In this document: positions 43,961-52,800 of the stretch, one piece after another
Position numbering within the stretch: position 1 is the first letter of the stretch
How the letters are laid out: each line of letters opens with the position of its first letter
Source of the DNA: Nitrososphaerota archaeon
GTDB taxonomy: Archaea; Thermoproteota; Nitrososphaeria; Nitrososphaerales; CADDZS01
Assembly (NCBI GenBank): GCA_013288145.1
Contig: JABDCJ010000002.1
Span: forward strand, 33,211-97,210
Direction: 5' to 3'
DNA length: 64,000 bases
Program-made: the position numbers and the translations under genes
Notes under the pieces: model-generated
Seen by the model: only the letters and a program-made list of their open reading frames with translations
Told to the model about the DNA's origin: nothing
The model's database searches: none

Positions 43961-45418
43961 TTGCCAGCCGATTTTTATTCGAAGCTCGTTAACGCTAGAG
44001 GAGTTTACACTTTCCGGGATTTTGTGTTGCTTCCCGGAAGAAGCGATGTTGAACCATCCAATGTAGATCTTTCTGTCAACCTTACGTCCAAGATAAAACT
44101 GAATCTTCCGCTTGTTTCTTCGCCGATGGATACTGTCACTGAGGCAGACATGGCGATTGCACTCGCTCGCCAGGGTGGCATCGGAATTATTCATCGCAAC
44201 ATGCCGATTGAAGAGCAGGTTGAAAACGCGAAGAAGGTAAAGAGAGCCGAATCTTTCATCATTAGAGACGTAGTCACAATAAGATCGTATCAGAGCATTT
44301 CCGAAGCGCTTGAACTCATGCAGAAAAATAGCATCTCTGGTCTACCGGTCGTAGAGTCTGGCGATAATCTGGTTGGGATTCTTACTCGCAGGGACGTCAA
44401 TTTCGCAGACAAAGGAGACGACGTAAAATCTGTAATGACAAGCGAAGTAATCTTCGCGGGACCAGATGTCTCAATTGATGAAGCAAAGAAAATAATGCAT
44501 CATCATCGAGTGGAAAAACTCCCAGTAGTCGACTCAAACAGAAAACTTCTGGGTCTCATCACGATTAAAGACGTGTACTCTAGGGAGCGGAATTCACTTG
44601 CGTCCAGAGATTCCGAGGGCAGGTTGCTTGTCGGTGCTGCAGTGTCCCCCCACGATCTTGAACGTGCCAAAGCTCTCGAGAAATACGTGGATGTTCTCGT
44701 ATCGGACGTGGCTCATTTCCATAACGTCAACATTATGGATGCAGCGAAAAAACTGACCACCCAGGTCTCAACAGAGTTTATCGTTGGCAATATCGGCACG
44801 GAGGAAGCTACTCGAGACATAGTTCACTTGCTTGGAGATAGGATCGCGGCAATTCGTGCTGGAGTTGGTTCAGGTTCTATATGCGTTACCTCGGAAGTTA
44901 CAAAGGCTGGTGCGCCGACTTTGTTTGCCGTTGCGCAAATCGGCGAAACATTAGATGAATTGGGTATGGACATCCCGATAATTGCAGACGGCGGAATTAG
45001 AGCAGCCGGCGATGCAGCTCTTGCATTGGCTTCTGGCGCGTCCGCTGTCATGATGGGTAACGTGTTCGCAGGTTGTACCGAATCGCCGGGAGGCCTGATT
45101 AAAATCGGGGGCAAGTACTACAAGCCGTACAGAGGCATGGGGAGCATTTCTTCTAGGCAGAAGAGGTTTGCCCTAGATCGATATAGCCAGCCATCGAAGG
45201 GGATCGCGGAAGGTGTTGAGGGTGTGGTGTCATACAGGGGAGATGTTCAGACGGTTGTCGAAGAATTCAGTGCAGGTCTGCGTGCTTCATTTGGGTATGC
45301 AGGTGCGACATCAATTTCCGATCTCTGGACCAAGGCAAAATTCGGGGCGGTAAGCGCAGCCGGCGTTGATGAACTGAGACCGCACAACATAATCTTGCCA
45401 GGCGAGGAAAAGATTTAG
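43961..45418 (+). CDS. guaB: Inosine-5'-monophosphate dehydrogenase
   Basis: A 485-residue NAD-dependent enzyme converting IMP to XMP. The TIM barrel is split by two CBS domains (about residues 90-205). The catalytic Cys loop GVGSGSICVTSEV is near residue 303, and PIIADGGIRAAGD and MMGNVFAGCTESPGG follow. TTG start at 43961. guaA begins 10 bases after its stop, so the two GMP-synthesis steps form an operon. Confidence 0.96.
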   Translation: MPADFYSKLVNARGVYTFRDFVLLPGRSDVEPSNVDLSVNLTSKIKLNLPLVSSPMDTVTEADMAIALARQGGIGIIHRNMPIEEQVENAKKVKRAESFIIRDVVTIRSYQSISEALELMQKNSISGLPVVESGDNLVGILTRRDVNFADKGDDVKSVMTSEVIFAGPDVSIDEAKKIMHHHRVEKLPVVDSNRKLLGLITIKDVYSRERNSLASRDSEGRLLVGAAVSPHDLERAKALEKYVDVLVSDVAHFHNVNIMDAAKKLTTQVSTEFIVGNIGTEEATRDIVHLLGDRIAAIRAGVGSGSICVTSEVTKAGAPTLFAVAQIGETLDELGMDIPIIADGGIRAAGDAALALASGASAVMMGNVFAGCTESPGGLIKIGGKYYKPYRGMGSISSRQKRFALDRYSQPSKGIAEGVEGVVSYRGDVQTVVEEFSAGLRASFGYAGATSISDLWTKAKFGAVSAAGVDELRPHNIILPGEEKI

Positions 45419-45428
45419 GCTGTCCCCT

Positions 45429-46982
45429 TTGCGCCCCAGCGATTCCCTGGAAAAAATTCTCGTTTTGGATTTTGGCGCCCAGTACGCGCATCTGATCTGC
45501 AGGCGAATCCGTGAGCTGGGTGTTTACGCTGAACTCGTTCCCTACGACATAAGCCCTGAAGAAATAGATCTAAAGAAAGCAAAAGGTTTGGTCCTTTCGG
45601 GTGGGCCAAGAAGTGTGTATTCGAGAGGCGCCCCTCTACCGCAAGAATCAATCTATAAGATGGGATTGCCGATCCTGGGAATCTGTTATGGTCTCCAGGC
45701 GGTAGTCCACCAGAATGGCGGGCGGGTTACACGAGCTCCCAAGAAGGAGTTTGGCAAGGCATTTGTAAGAGTTGACCGGAGCTCGCCTCTTTTTGCTGGA
45801 CTCAACGAAGAGTCCACAATTTGCTGGATGAGCCACGGGGATGCTGCGGAAATCTTACCCTCAGGTTATACTTCAGTTGGTTCCAGTGACAACTCTCCTT
45901 ATGCGGCAATAGCGTCTGGAAAGCAATTTGCAGTTCAATTCCACCCTGAAGTCACTCAGACCGAGAGGGGAATGCAGATTCTTTCAAATTTCGTGTTCGG
46001 GGTGTGTGGTTGCGAAAAGAACTGGTCGCCGAAGGTTATGGTTGATGACGCCCTGGATGAACTGACCAAGGAAATCGGAAATTCGGACAAAGTAATCTGC
46101 GCGCTTAGCGGGGGCATCGATTCAGCAACAACTGCTGAACTTTTGAGACGCGTTATTGGGAAAAGACTGTATTGTGTCTTCGTTGATCACGGGCTTCTCA
46201 GGAAAGGAGAACGCGAGAAAATTAGGGCGATATTCGGAAAAGAGATGGGGTCTAATCTTATAATCTTGGACGATTCTAGGAGATTTCTTGCCAAGCTGAA
46301 GGGTGTCTCTGATCCGGAGAAAAAAAGACAGATCGTCGGACGAGAGTTCATTCGTTCCTTTGCCAAAGTAAGCAAGAGAATTGGAGGAATCAAATGGCTC
46401 GCTCAGGGTACGCTATACACCGACGTCGTCGAAAGCGCCGGTGGCGGGTCGGAACACCAAGCAAAAATCAAATCACACCACAATGTCGGCGGCCTCCCGA
46501 AAAGGCTTGGCTTTCGATTGATCGAACCTTTGAAAGATTTGTACAAGGACGAAGTACGAGCAGTTGCCTCTGAGCTCGGACTGCCTGACGAACTCGTAAA
46601 GACCCACCCCTTTCCTGGTCCTGGACTATCGGTCCGAATTATGGGAAAAGTCACCAAAGATAAACTTGCAATAAGCAGAGATGCCAGCTCCATAGTTGAA
46701 GAAGAGCTTACTAGATCAGGTCTTTACGACAAGGTTTGGCAAGCTTATGCCGCGGTGGGTGACGATATGGCTACCGGGGTTCTGGGAGATGAAAGGAAAG
46801 TTGGCCATGTTGTCATCGTGCGAATAGTCGAATCCAAGGAAGCGATGACGGCCGATTGGAGCCGAGTTCCTTACTCCATTCTTGAAACTATTAGTTCACG
46901 GATTACAAATGAAGTTCCTAACGTAACTTGGGTGACCTATGCAATAAGCAGCAAGCCACCTTCGACAATAGAGCCCCAGTGA
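45429..46982 (+). CDS. guaA: GMP synthase (glutamine-hydrolysing)
   Basis: A 517-residue single-chain enzyme. The N-terminal class I glutamine amidotransferase has GICYG (Cys nucleophile near residue 82) and FHPEVTQTERG. The ATP-pyrophosphatase domain has ALSGGIDSATTAE near 225, and the C-terminal dimerisation domain ends SSKPPSTIEPQ. Many archaea split the two halves into separate genes; here they are fused, as in bacteria. TTG start. Confidence 0.95.
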   Translation: MRPSDSLEKILVLDFGAQYAHLICRRIRELGVYAELVPYDISPEEIDLKKAKGLVLSGGPRSVYSRGAPLPQESIYKMGLPILGICYGLQAVVHQNGGRVTRAPKKEFGKAFVRVDRSSPLFAGLNEESTICWMSHGDAAEILPSGYTSVGSSDNSPYAAIASGKQFAVQFHPEVTQTERGMQILSNFVFGVCGCEKNWSPKVMVDDALDELTKEIGNSDKVICALSGGIDSATTAELLRRVIGKRLYCVFVDHGLLRKGEREKIRAIFGKEMGSNLIILDDSRRFLAKLKGVSDPEKKRQIVGREFIRSFAKVSKRIGGIKWLAQGTLYTDVVESAGGGSEHQAKIKSHHNVGGLPKRLGFRLIEPLKDLYKDEVRAVASELGLPDELVKTHPFPGPGLSVRIMGKVTKDKLAISRDASSIVEEELTRSGLYDKVWQAYAAVGDDMATGVLGDERKVGHVVIVRIVESKEAMTADWSRVPYSILETISSRITNEVPNVTWVTYAISSKPPSTIEPQ

Positions 46983-48077
46983 TTACTCGACAAAATTCGT
47001 TGATAGAAAATCAAGCAGGTCTGAGGAGTTAGGCGGAACCGCGTCCTCTTTAGATACATAAAGGCCGGCGGCACCGTTTGCAAGGGCTAGGCGTTCTTCG
47101 TCTTCCAGACCGGCTTTGTATCCAATCAAATCGGCTGCGTCCCAAACGTCTCCTGCTCCAGTAATTGTTTTCTGCTCGAGCTCGTGACAATCGACCACCG
47201 AAACCTCGCCTTGCAGGCAAGACATGCTGAAGCGTTGGGTGTGAATGTCGACCCTCTCTCCGACGAGGTCTGATAGAACTTTAATCGTCTTTTGAAGCTC
47301 TTTTTTTGTAAAGTTCAGAGGCATCCTGTGTCCGGCTAGAACTCGAGAAGCAATTCGAGCTTCGTTTTCATTCACACTAAAGTACTTTATCAAACCTCTA
47401 TCGAGAACCCGCTTTTTCAGATCTGGCAGATCTTCCTGCTTTTCAGAGACATCTGCTGGATCGAAAAAAGTCTCGATGCCTCTCTCCTTTGCATATTGAA
47501 AGACGCTTTCAGTAAGATCTGTCGCATTCTTTATCGCGCTCCAGTTTACTAAGCAGACGATACTTGATTTTGAGATGTCGCACCAGTGTTTTTCTTCCAG
47601 TTTTGTTTGGTCAAAACTTTTGAGGCTTCCAGCATCGCTGGCCATCACGTTCACGACTCGACCATTCTTTTTGAATTCTATTGCGATTGTGTAACCCGGG
47701 TCTCCTTCGATAATGTCGACACTGACGTTCGGCAGTTTCCGGAATGTAGACATGAGCATCTCTGCCGAAAGGGAGTTGGCAATTGTGATCAGGTTAGTAT
47801 TCACGCCCAGCGATCCAAGCGAATAAGCAAGGTTAACGGCATTTCCACCCTTGACTTCTGCCTGTTTGATTCCTCGAATGCTTCCTCCGCCCCCTTCCTC
47901 GCCTTTTTGATCGATGGCTCGCGCGAGTTCTGCAAAGTCATCGACCTTTACAAATCGGTCGATGAAATAATCAGGAAGAACAGTTACTAGTCCGGAAAGC
48001 GGCATTTGAGAAAGAGCTTTCTGCATCCTTTGTAATCGGAATTCTCTTCCCTCGGATTGGAGTCGATTTCGCTGCAA
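46983..48077 (-). CDS. PfkB-family sugar kinase
   Basis: A 364-residue ribokinase-fold protein. VKGGNAVNLAYSLGSLGV is the N-terminal GG motif, and TITGAGDVWDAAD near residue 313 is the catalytic motif. It is longer than most PfkB proteins, with about 30 extra N-terminal residues and a Glu/Gly insertion (GEEGGGGS). The substrate is not predictable. It converges with guaA, whose stop directly abuts its own. Confidence 0.85.
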   Translation of the reverse strand: MQRNRLQSEGREFRLQRMQKALSQMPLSGLVTVLPDYFIDRFVKVDDFAELARAIDQKGEEGGGGSIRGIKQAEVKGGNAVNLAYSLGSLGVNTNLITIANSLSAEMLMSTFRKLPNVSVDIIEGDPGYTIAIEFKKNGRVVNVMASDAGSLKSFDQTKLEEKHWCDISKSSIVCLVNWSAIKNATDLTESVFQYAKERGIETFFDPADVSEKQEDLPDLKKRVLDRGLIKYFSVNENEARIASRVLAGHRMPLNFTKKELQKTIKVLSDLVGERVDIHTQRFSMSCLQGEVSVVDCHELEQKTITGAGDVWDAADLIGYKAGLEDEERLALANGAAGLYVSKEDAVPPNSSDLLDFLSTNFVE

Positions 48078-48197
48078 GAAAAACTCTCTCTCGTCTTATC
48101 AATTTTCAGATCTGAGTTATAAATCGTAAAAGATTCCTAGCAAATCATTTTTTAGCACAATAATGACTTTGTTGCCTGAAAATTCGGAGAGAAGAGG

Positions 48198-48626
48198 ATG
48201 TCGTCATCGGGTTATTTGAAACGCGAAGAACTGATTGGCAAATCTGTAATCTCGAAGAATGCTCAGATCATAGGGACGGTTCTCGACCTAGCCGTTTCAA
48301 CCGATGGCCGCCTAGCAATCCAGGTCCAGAAGAAGACTGATTCCAACAGCGATTCTACGGATCTTTTCATTGGCGCCGATCAGATTCAGGCTGTTGGTGA
48401 TGTCATACTATTGAAATCTGTTTTGGATTCTGGTGGAGCTACTTCCTCTTTTTCTAGTTCAACAGCATCGCAGACTCAATCAACAAATTCAATGCCGATT
48501 CCTGCTCCATCTCCGCCCCCGCCACCCGGGATGACGCCGCAAAGTAAGACCTGTCAAAAGTGCGGATACGTCAATTCTCCGAATGCAAAGTTTTGCATAA
48601 AGTGTGGAGCTTCCCTGATGTCGTAG
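48198..48626 (+). CDS. PRC-barrel and zinc-ribbon protein
   Basis: A 142-residue two-domain protein. Residues 5-75 form a PRC-barrel (LIGKSVISKNAQIIGTVLDLA), a Ser/Thr/Pro-rich linker spans about 80-113 and a C-terminal zinc ribbon has CQKCG and CIKCG. PRC-barrels act in RNA processing (RimM) and in archaeal cell division (CdpB). The function of this combination is unknown. Confidence 0.78.
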   Translation: MSSSGYLKREELIGKSVISKNAQIIGTVLDLAVSTDGRLAIQVQKKTDSNSDSTDLFIGADQIQAVGDVILLKSVLDSGGATSSFSSSTASQTQSTNSMPIPAPSPPPPPGMTPQSKTCQKCGYVNSPNAKFCIKCGASLMS

Positions 48627-48738
48627 AGTACCCCCACGTTTCGATCGTAACCTTGACGTGATCGACTATCGAATCCTTCGTGTTTTGATGCAAATCCGAT
48701 GATTTCCTCTTCTAGAACTTCAATATCCGACTGACATT

Positions 48739-49578
48739 CTACTTTTCAATGCTGTTCACGAAAAGCTCAAGCATGTTACCTGAGACGTAACCTCCCGGAT
48801 CAATTTCGACTTTTTCATATCCCAATTGTTGCAGCTTAGCTGAAATTTCCTGAGCTTTTTCCAATGCCGAAGGAATTGAAGCAGTGTCAACTTCAACGAC
48901 CGCTCGATTATTGATAGTTCTAACTCTAACTATTTGCGCTTGGGTAAGCGACTTTACTATTTTCTCGGCCAGCTCTATTCTTTCGAGTGTTTCTAGCGAA
49001 ATTTGTTGTCCGTAGGCCACTCTGCTCGAAAGACATGACTCGCTGGGTCGATTCCAATTGGACAGACCCGAATATTTCGCCATTTCACGAATGTCACTTT
49101 TGCTGAAATGGAGTTCCGCGAGAGGTGCTCTAAAACCATTTTCCCGCAAAGCTTTCACTCCCGGACGAGGTTTCTTCAGGTCATCGAGATGGGTTCCGTC
49201 CACACAGACCTCGACGGAGAATTGTAACTGAACTGGTCTAATCGCCGCTGCAAGGTTTGATCTGCAAAAATAGCACCTTGAGACATCATTCTTAGTATAA
49301 TCTGTATCGCTCAAGTCGTCCTGGCCAACTTCAATGAGTGAGATTCCAATTTCGGCAGCAGTTTTTCTAGAGCCCTCTAATTCGGATGAAGCAAATGAAG
49401 GAGAAATAGAAGTAACTGCAATGGCTTTTTCTCTCAATGCTTTGTATGCGGCGTAGGCAAGCAGAGAAGAATCAACTCCTGCGGAAAAAGCAACGATGCA
49501 TGAATCGAACTCAGAAAACCATTCGACCAGTCGATTGAGATTAGAATTCACAGTAATCTGTGAATAGTTTGAGATCAT
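48739..49578 (-). CDS. larE: ATP-dependent sacrificial sulfur transferase LarE
   Basis: A 279-residue PP-loop enzyme. The AFSAGVDSSLLAY motif is near residues 30-42, CYFCRSNL is near 100, and RPSESCLSSR contains the Cys near 176 that donates sulfur in LarE. It converts the dicarboxylated nicotinate mononucleotide to the dithiocarboxylate form of the nickel-pincer cofactor. The LarC-like gene lies 16 bases upstream on the same strand. Confidence 0.92.
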   Translation of the reverse strand: MISNYSQITVNSNLNRLVEWFSEFDSCIVAFSAGVDSSLLAYAAYKALREKAIAVTSISPSFASSELEGSRKTAAEIGISLIEVGQDDLSDTDYTKNDVSRCYFCRSNLAAAIRPVQLQFSVEVCVDGTHLDDLKKPRPGVKALRENGFRAPLAELHFSKSDIREMAKYSGLSNWNRPSESCLSSRVAYGQQISLETLERIELAEKIVKSLTQAQIVRVRTINNRAVVEVDTASIPSALEKAQEISAKLQQLGYEKVEIDPGGYVSGNMLELFVNSIEK

Positions 49579-49594
49579 TTCTTGCAGTTCTCTT

Positions 49595-50086
49595 CTATTC
49601 GATATTTATCTGGGATTTCGCTTGAGTCGAAATCAATTCTATGACTTGCCTGAGAGGGAGCCCTTCAATTTCCGAAATTTTTCTTGCTTCCTCAAATTCT
49701 GGTTTTATCCTATAACCTACTCCTATTTCCGATACTTTGACATTCACCTTTCCGCGATAATTTCCTATCTCCACTGAAACTGAAAGTTCCTTCCTGGGCA
49801 CAATCAACCTCGTCCACTCTGTAGTCTTGACTCCGAAGGTTCCGGTTTCCTCGACCAGGATCTGCCCAAATTTCTCAGCTGAATTTCTTTCACATACAAC
49901 CCTTACTGTTTGACCCATTCGCCCTTTCTTTCCCAAAAATGAGACCACCGTTGCATCAAGAGCACCCTCTTCCATCAGACGCTCTATAGTCCTAGAAAGA
50001 ATCTCACCCGTGACATCATCGACGTTAGTCTCGACGATTGAAACAATATCCTTCTCAAAATTGATCACAGAAGTCCTTTTGCGCAC
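49595..50086 (-). CDS. LarC C-terminal domain protein (nickel insertion), stand-alone
   Basis: A 163-residue protein matching the C-terminal part of LarC: ETNVDDVTGEILS near residue 18, EEGALDATVVSF, GRMGQTVRVVCE and IKPEFEEARKISEIEGLPLRQV. LarC puts nickel into the pincer cofactor by cyclometallation. The N-terminal LarC1 part is absent here, and the 150 bases upstream, shared with the divergent mdh, cannot encode it. This resembles the larC1/larC2 split known in lactobacilli. Confidence 0.88.
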   Translation of the reverse strand: MRKRTSVINFEKDIVSIVETNVDDVTGEILSRTIERLMEEGALDATVVSFLGKKGRMGQTVRVVCERNSAEKFGQILVEETGTFGVKTTEWTRLIVPRKELSVSVEIGNYRGKVNVKVSEIGVGYRIKPEFEEARKISEIEGLPLRQVIELISTQAKSQINIE

Positions 50087-50239
50087 GGATAAAATTCAGA
50101 AATAACAAATGCAATATTTGTCGTTTAAGAATTATGGCTTCTCAAGAAACGCATACTCATAAAACACTATTAGCTGCAAATTCGGAAAAGCCCGGGTATA
50201 CAGTTTAGGACAGCAAAGATTGGAGGAAATGAATCTGAC

Positions 50240-51148
50240 TTGATTTCAATCATCGGTTCAGGGCGCGTTGGAAGTACTCTAGCAATGATTCTTGTGCAGA
50301 GGAATGTGGATGACATCACTCTGGTTGATATTATCCCTGGTCTCCCGGAAGGTGAAGCTCTCGACTTGAGTCACATGGCCGCCGAGCTTGGAATCGACGT
50401 AAAAATTACGGGGTCAAATGATTACTCAGCCCTCAGAGGATCTGAAATTGTGATTGTCACGGCGGGACTTGCAAGAAAGCCAGGAATGACAAGAATGGAT
50501 CTCCTCACGAAAAATGCAGGGATCATAAAGTCCGTGACGGGAGAAGTTGCGAAACACGCTCCGGATTCCAAACTGATCATGGTCACAAATCCGTTAGACG
50601 CCATGACTTATGTTGCACTGAAGACGACAGGTTTCAGGAAAAGTCGAGTATTCGGCATGGGTGGAATGCTTGATCTTTCCAGGTTCAAGCAGCTTATTTC
50701 AGAAGACCTCCATGTCTCCCGATCTTCGATAAATGCGCTCGTTATAGGCGAGCATGGAGAATCGATGACCCCGTTAGCCAGCTATTCATCGGTAAATGGA
50801 ATTCCACTGAGAGATTTTTTGAATGACCAACAAATAGACGATGCCATAGAAAGGACAAGAAAAATCGCAGCAGAAGTTATTGCAAAAAAGGGAGCTACTT
50901 TCTACGCGCCGGCTAATGGAATAGCGCGAATGGTCGAAGCGGTCCGTTATGATAAGAAAGCTTTGCTCCCCGTGTCGGCATTTCTGGAAGGTGAGTTCGG
51001 CCTATCTGGACTGTGCATTGGAGTTCCTGCAATAATTGGAAAAGAGGGCGTCGAAAAGATTATCCAGCTCGATCTTCAGGGTAAGGAGAAAGAATCTTTC
51101 GAAAAGGGCGCTGAAACCCTGAAGGAAGCTATTGCGTCGTTGCCCTAA
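50240..51148 (+). CDS. mdh: Malate dehydrogenase (LDH/MDH family)
   Basis: A 302-residue NAD(P)-dependent dehydrogenase. The nucleotide-binding GSGRVGSTLA is at residues 5-14, the specificity loop is ARKPGMTRMDL with an Arg as in malate enzymes, and VIGEHGESMTPL carries the catalytic His. It interconverts malate and oxaloacetate. TTG start at 50240. It is divergent from the larC2-larE pair and converges with the Fix operon, with adjacent stops. Confidence 0.93.
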   Translation: MISIIGSGRVGSTLAMILVQRNVDDITLVDIIPGLPEGEALDLSHMAAELGIDVKITGSNDYSALRGSEIVIVTAGLARKPGMTRMDLLTKNAGIIKSVTGEVAKHAPDSKLIMVTNPLDAMTYVALKTTGFRKSRVFGMGGMLDLSRFKQLISEDLHVSRSSINALVIGEHGESMTPLASYSSVNGIPLRDFLNDQQIDDAIERTRKIAAEVIAKKGATFYAPANGIARMVEAVRYDKKALLPVSAFLEGEFGLSGLCIGVPAIIGKEGVEKIIQLDLQGKEKESFEKGAETLKEAIASLP

Positions 51149-51493
51149 CTAGCCGTATCTGTGGGACAAGCCCCTGCCCCACCTCGGGTATTTCCATTCA
51201 ATATTGCTGTAGGGGCAAATGATGCGACAAGCACCGCATTCCACACAGTTATCATAAGATACAATGTTCCGTTTGCCCTCCTCCCATTTGAATACGTCTG
51301 CAGGGCAAAGGATCATACAAGGTTGTGGAGAACCGTTTATCGCAGCGCATTTTTGGCAGATGTCCTGGTCTATTATTAGCAAGTGAGGGCGCTCGTCAAG
51401 CTTGTACTTTGCAAGGTAGAGTTTTTCCTCTACAGTGACCTTGGTCTCTTTCGCGGGCGGTTGCGTCGTCGTTGAAACTGTCTGTGTGCTCAT
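51149..51493 (-). CDS. fixX: FixX-type ferredoxin
   Basis: A 114-residue ferredoxin-like protein. The C-terminal CVECGACRIICP is a 4Fe-4S motif, and the preceding CQKCAA...CMILCPADVF retains further cysteines. A Thr/Gln-rich N-terminal tail of about 20 residues precedes it. It passes electrons with FixC to quinone or a low-potential acceptor. It is the last gene of the three-gene operon. Confidence 0.92.
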   Translation of the reverse strand: MSTQTVSTTTQPPAKETKVTVEEKLYLAKYKLDERPHLLIIDQDICQKCAAINGSPQPCMILCPADVFKWEEGKRNIVSYDNCVECGACRIICPYSNIEWKYPRWGRGLSHRYG

Positions 51494-51510
51494 ATCTTTT
51501 CTTTCTCTTT

Positions 51511-52797
51511 TTACGTTGCTCGTCTGTAAATTCCGTATAAATCTCTCAAAATACCTAGCCTTCCGCGTTTTGTGTAAAGCTCATCTTTGATCTCCCTCAA
51601 ATGCTCCTCCTTTGGTCTGCCATCAACCTCCAGGAATTTGTAAAGAACTGAGTTCATCAACTCTGGATAAAGAGTAAGAAACTGCTTATGAGTCGCAATA
51701 TACCGTGGTACCTGTCTGAATTTTTTAAGATCTTGAAGAACAAAACTGTTTTCCAAGTAAGTTCTGTATCCAGAGAGTCTGTCGCTGGTATAAACTCCTC
51801 CAGATTTTTTCGCATCGATTGCAGTCTGACCGGCAAACTTGCCTGAGATCATTGCAAAGTTCGTACCCTCAAAGTTTAGAGCATTTACCAAACCCGCCGC
51901 GTCTCCAGCCACCATCATGCCGTCTGTAAAAAGCGGCGGGATTCGGTCATAGCCGCCTTCGGGAATCAAATGGGCTGTGTACTCCCTTAGAGTAGTTCCA
52001 TCCAACAAGGGTCTTATCGATGGGTGTGATTTCATCCATTCCAAAAGATCCTGTGGCCGCGTTTTGAACGCGGCGAGATCGCTCATTATTGCGCCGACTC
52101 CAAACGAGATTGTATCCTTGTTAGTATACATGAAACCGGCATACTCCTCGTTTCGCCCCCCGTAAAATTGAACGGCAACGCCTTCATCGCCACGTATATT
52201 GAATCGCTCTTCGATTTTATCTTTGGGCAAAGCATACGTCTCTTTTACGGTAACCGCAATATCCTCGGGATTCCATTCTTCGTGCAGGCCTGCTCCTTTC
52301 GATACTAGAGAGTTTACACCGTCGCACGCAATCACCACGTCCGCCAAAATATCTCCTCTATCTGTCGAAACCCCGTTGATCTTGCCGGTCGAATCTCTGA
52401 GAACTCCAGTAACAGTTGTCCGAGTAAGGAGGAGCGCGCCAGCTGCTTCAGCCTGCTGAGCAAACCATTTGTCAAATCTTGCTCGAAGAGCAGTGAAACT
52501 GTTGAAATCCTTGAGGAAACGCTGGTTTCTGTGGTTTATCTGGACATGCGATTCAGAAGAAAGCAGCCAGTATTGGTACTCGACGACCCTGCGTTCGATA
52601 GGAGCTGTCTTCCAGAACTCGGGAATGATTTGTGCAGTGGGTTTTGTGAAGACAATCCCGCCGAACATGTTCTTGCTTCCGGCAAAATCGCCTCGTTCAA
52701 TGACTACGCTGCTCATTCCCCCTTTTGCTGTCGTAATTGCAGCAGCGGCTCCGGCGGGTCCAGCTCCTACAACTAGAACTTCATATTTCTCCACCAA
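51511..52797 (-). CDS. fixC: FixC/ETF-quinone-oxidoreductase-like flavoprotein
   Basis: A 428-residue FAD protein of the geranylgeranyl-reductase/FixC group. GAGPAGAAAAITTAKGG is the FAD-binding motif near residues 11-27, and DGMMVAGDAAGLVNALNFEGTN is near 292. It accepts electrons from the fused Etf protein encoded upstream. It starts 3 bases after the EtfBA stop. Confidence 0.93.
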   Translation of the reverse strand: MVEKYEVLVVGAGPAGAAAAITTAKGGMSSVVIERGDFAGSKNMFGGIVFTKPTAQIIPEFWKTAPIERRVVEYQYWLLSSESHVQINHRNQRFLKDFNSFTALRARFDKWFAQQAEAAGALLLTRTTVTGVLRDSTGKINGVSTDRGDILADVVIACDGVNSLVSKGAGLHEEWNPEDIAVTVKETYALPKDKIEERFNIRGDEGVAVQFYGGRNEEYAGFMYTNKDTISFGVGAIMSDLAAFKTRPQDLLEWMKSHPSIRPLLDGTTLREYTAHLIPEGGYDRIPPLFTDGMMVAGDAAGLVNALNFEGTNFAMISGKFAGQTAIDAKKSGGVYTSDRLSGYRTYLENSFVLQDLKKFRQVPRYIATHKQFLTLYPELMNSVLYKFLEVDGRPKEEHLREIKDELYTKRGRLGILRDLYGIYRRAT

Positions 52798-52800
52798 GTT

